Below are positions 5,936-6,539 of a stretch of 6,539 bases of DNA, one piece after another (positions within the stretch are counted from its first letter, which is position 1; each line of letters starts with the position of its first letter). A program made the translations under genes and the position numbers. The notes under the pieces were generated by a model. The model did no database searches and was not told the origin of the DNA. It saw nothing but the letters and a program-made list of their open reading frames with translations. The stretch comes from UBA8437 sp003445035. Its GTDB lineage: Bacteria; Planctomycetota; Planctomycetia; Planctomycetales; Planctomycetaceae. Location: contig CALCHI010000168.1 of assembly GCA_937901285.1 (NCBI GenBank), positions 1 to 6,539 of the forward strand. The letters run 5' to 3'.

Positions 5936-6539
5936 TGGTGGAACGAATCAAGGACCGGCTGGACCGGGGCGAAACGGTGATGACAATCGGCGTGGGCCGT
6001 ATCCTGCATCACAACATCCTGCAGATCCTGGGTCTCAGCGGCGCCTTCCAGGCCGTGTGGTTCGACGCCGAACACGTGGGATTCACGATCGAGAGCCTGG
6101 AGATCAACGCACTGGCCGCTCGCAGCGAGGGGCTGGACAACTTCGTACGGATTGCCCCGACCGACTACGCTACGGCGACACGAGCCCTGGAGGCCGGTGG
6201 AGGGGGCATCATGGCAGCCCAGGTCTTTTCGGCCGAGCAGGCCGAGGAGATCGTTCGCTGGTGCAAGTTCCACCCGCGGGGCAACCGCGGCCTGAACACC
6301 GGCGGTTACGACGCGGGATTCGGCTCGATGAAGCCGGCCGACTTCACCGAGAAGGCCAACCGTGAGACGTTCGTGGCGATCCAGATCGAAACAGCCCAGT
6401 CGGTCGAGGAGGTCGATGAGATCGCGGCGATCGAGGGTGTGGACCTGCTGTTCATCGGCCCCAGTGACCTGAGCCAGAGCCTGGGGGTGACGGGTGACTT
6501 CTTCCACGAAAAGTGCATCGACGCGATCGACCGGGTCTC
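5936..6539 (+). CDS. HpcH/HpaI-family aldolase (partial, C-terminus missing)
   Basis: This gene is open at the right edge; 201 residues are visible. The family uses a divalent metal to catalyse aldol cleavage or formation of 2-oxo acids, typically releasing pyruvate (as in 4-hydroxy-2-oxoheptanedioate aldolase), in the cytoplasm on a TIM-barrel fold. Family signatures in order are FDAEH (43-47) with the probable catalytic base His47, FVRIAPTD (70-77) with Arg72 for substrate carboxylate, the glycine-rich GGGGIM (88-93), FHPRGNRGL (112-120), and IQIETAQS (149-156) with Glu152 and IGPSDLS (174-180) with Asp178, the expected metal ligands. Usual length is about 250-260, so roughly 50-60 residues lie beyond the window. 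The substrate cannot be told from sequence. ATG at 5936 has GAGGA 7 nt upstream (5924-5928), and the product starts at the usual family N-terminus. The gene diverges from the lipoprotein gene, with about 154 bp between starts, and shows no strong promoter of its own. Confidence 0.93.

Noticed and set aside
5881..6507. A 208-codon minus-strand open frame antisense to the aldolase
   Set aside because: The plus strand encodes a clear HpcH/HpaI aldolase with metal-binding motifs; the antisense translation has no recognisable features.

Overview
The window is GC-rich bacterial chromosome that looks planctomycete. This is inferred from three things: a twin-arginine secreted protein whose 'VVTEY...SHAD' and 'GSSLPTCWR' stretches resemble a family I recall mainly from planctomycetes and their neighbours, a lipoprotein with a Lys/Ala/Pro repeat tail, and the company of secreted hypothetical proteins. 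No rRNA or other phylogenetic marker is present, so the assignment is tentative. Genes fill nearly the whole window and there is no sign of a mobile element, CRISPR array, tRNA or rRNA.

Layout. Five genes lie on the minus strand and one on the plus strand. Read in the direction of transcription, the minus-strand genes are: a lipoprotein with a lysine-rich tail (5781-4504); a 214-bp gap holding a candidate promoter and hairpin; GTP-dependent phosphoenolpyruvate carboxykinase, pckG (4289-2529); an exported M28-fold, glutaminyl-cyclase-like zinc enzyme (2497-1553); a small three-helix membrane protein (1545-1051); and a twin-arginine secreted protein of unknown function that runs off the left edge (1027-1). 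The four genes from pckG leftwards are separated by only 31, 7 and 23 bp with no visible terminator, so they could form one transcript. On the plus strand, diverging from the lipoprotein, is an HpcH/HpaI-family aldolase (from 5936) that runs off the right edge.

How the genes may work together. PEPCK links oxaloacetate and PEP. The HpcH/HpaI family cleaves or forms 2-oxo acids, often yielding pyruvate, so both sit near the C3/C4 node of central metabolism, but they are on opposite strands and nothing here shows co-regulation. The three genes behind pckG look like envelope functions with no obvious metabolic tie to it.

The best regulatory signal is a sigma70-like promoter (TTGGCA, 16 bp, TACAAT) in front of the lipoprotein. 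It overlaps the longest possible start codon and so argues for the shorter start. I found no clear evidence of a previously undescribed system. The items most worth a second look are the repeat-encoded cationic tail, the envelope genes behind pckG, and the unassigned secreted family.
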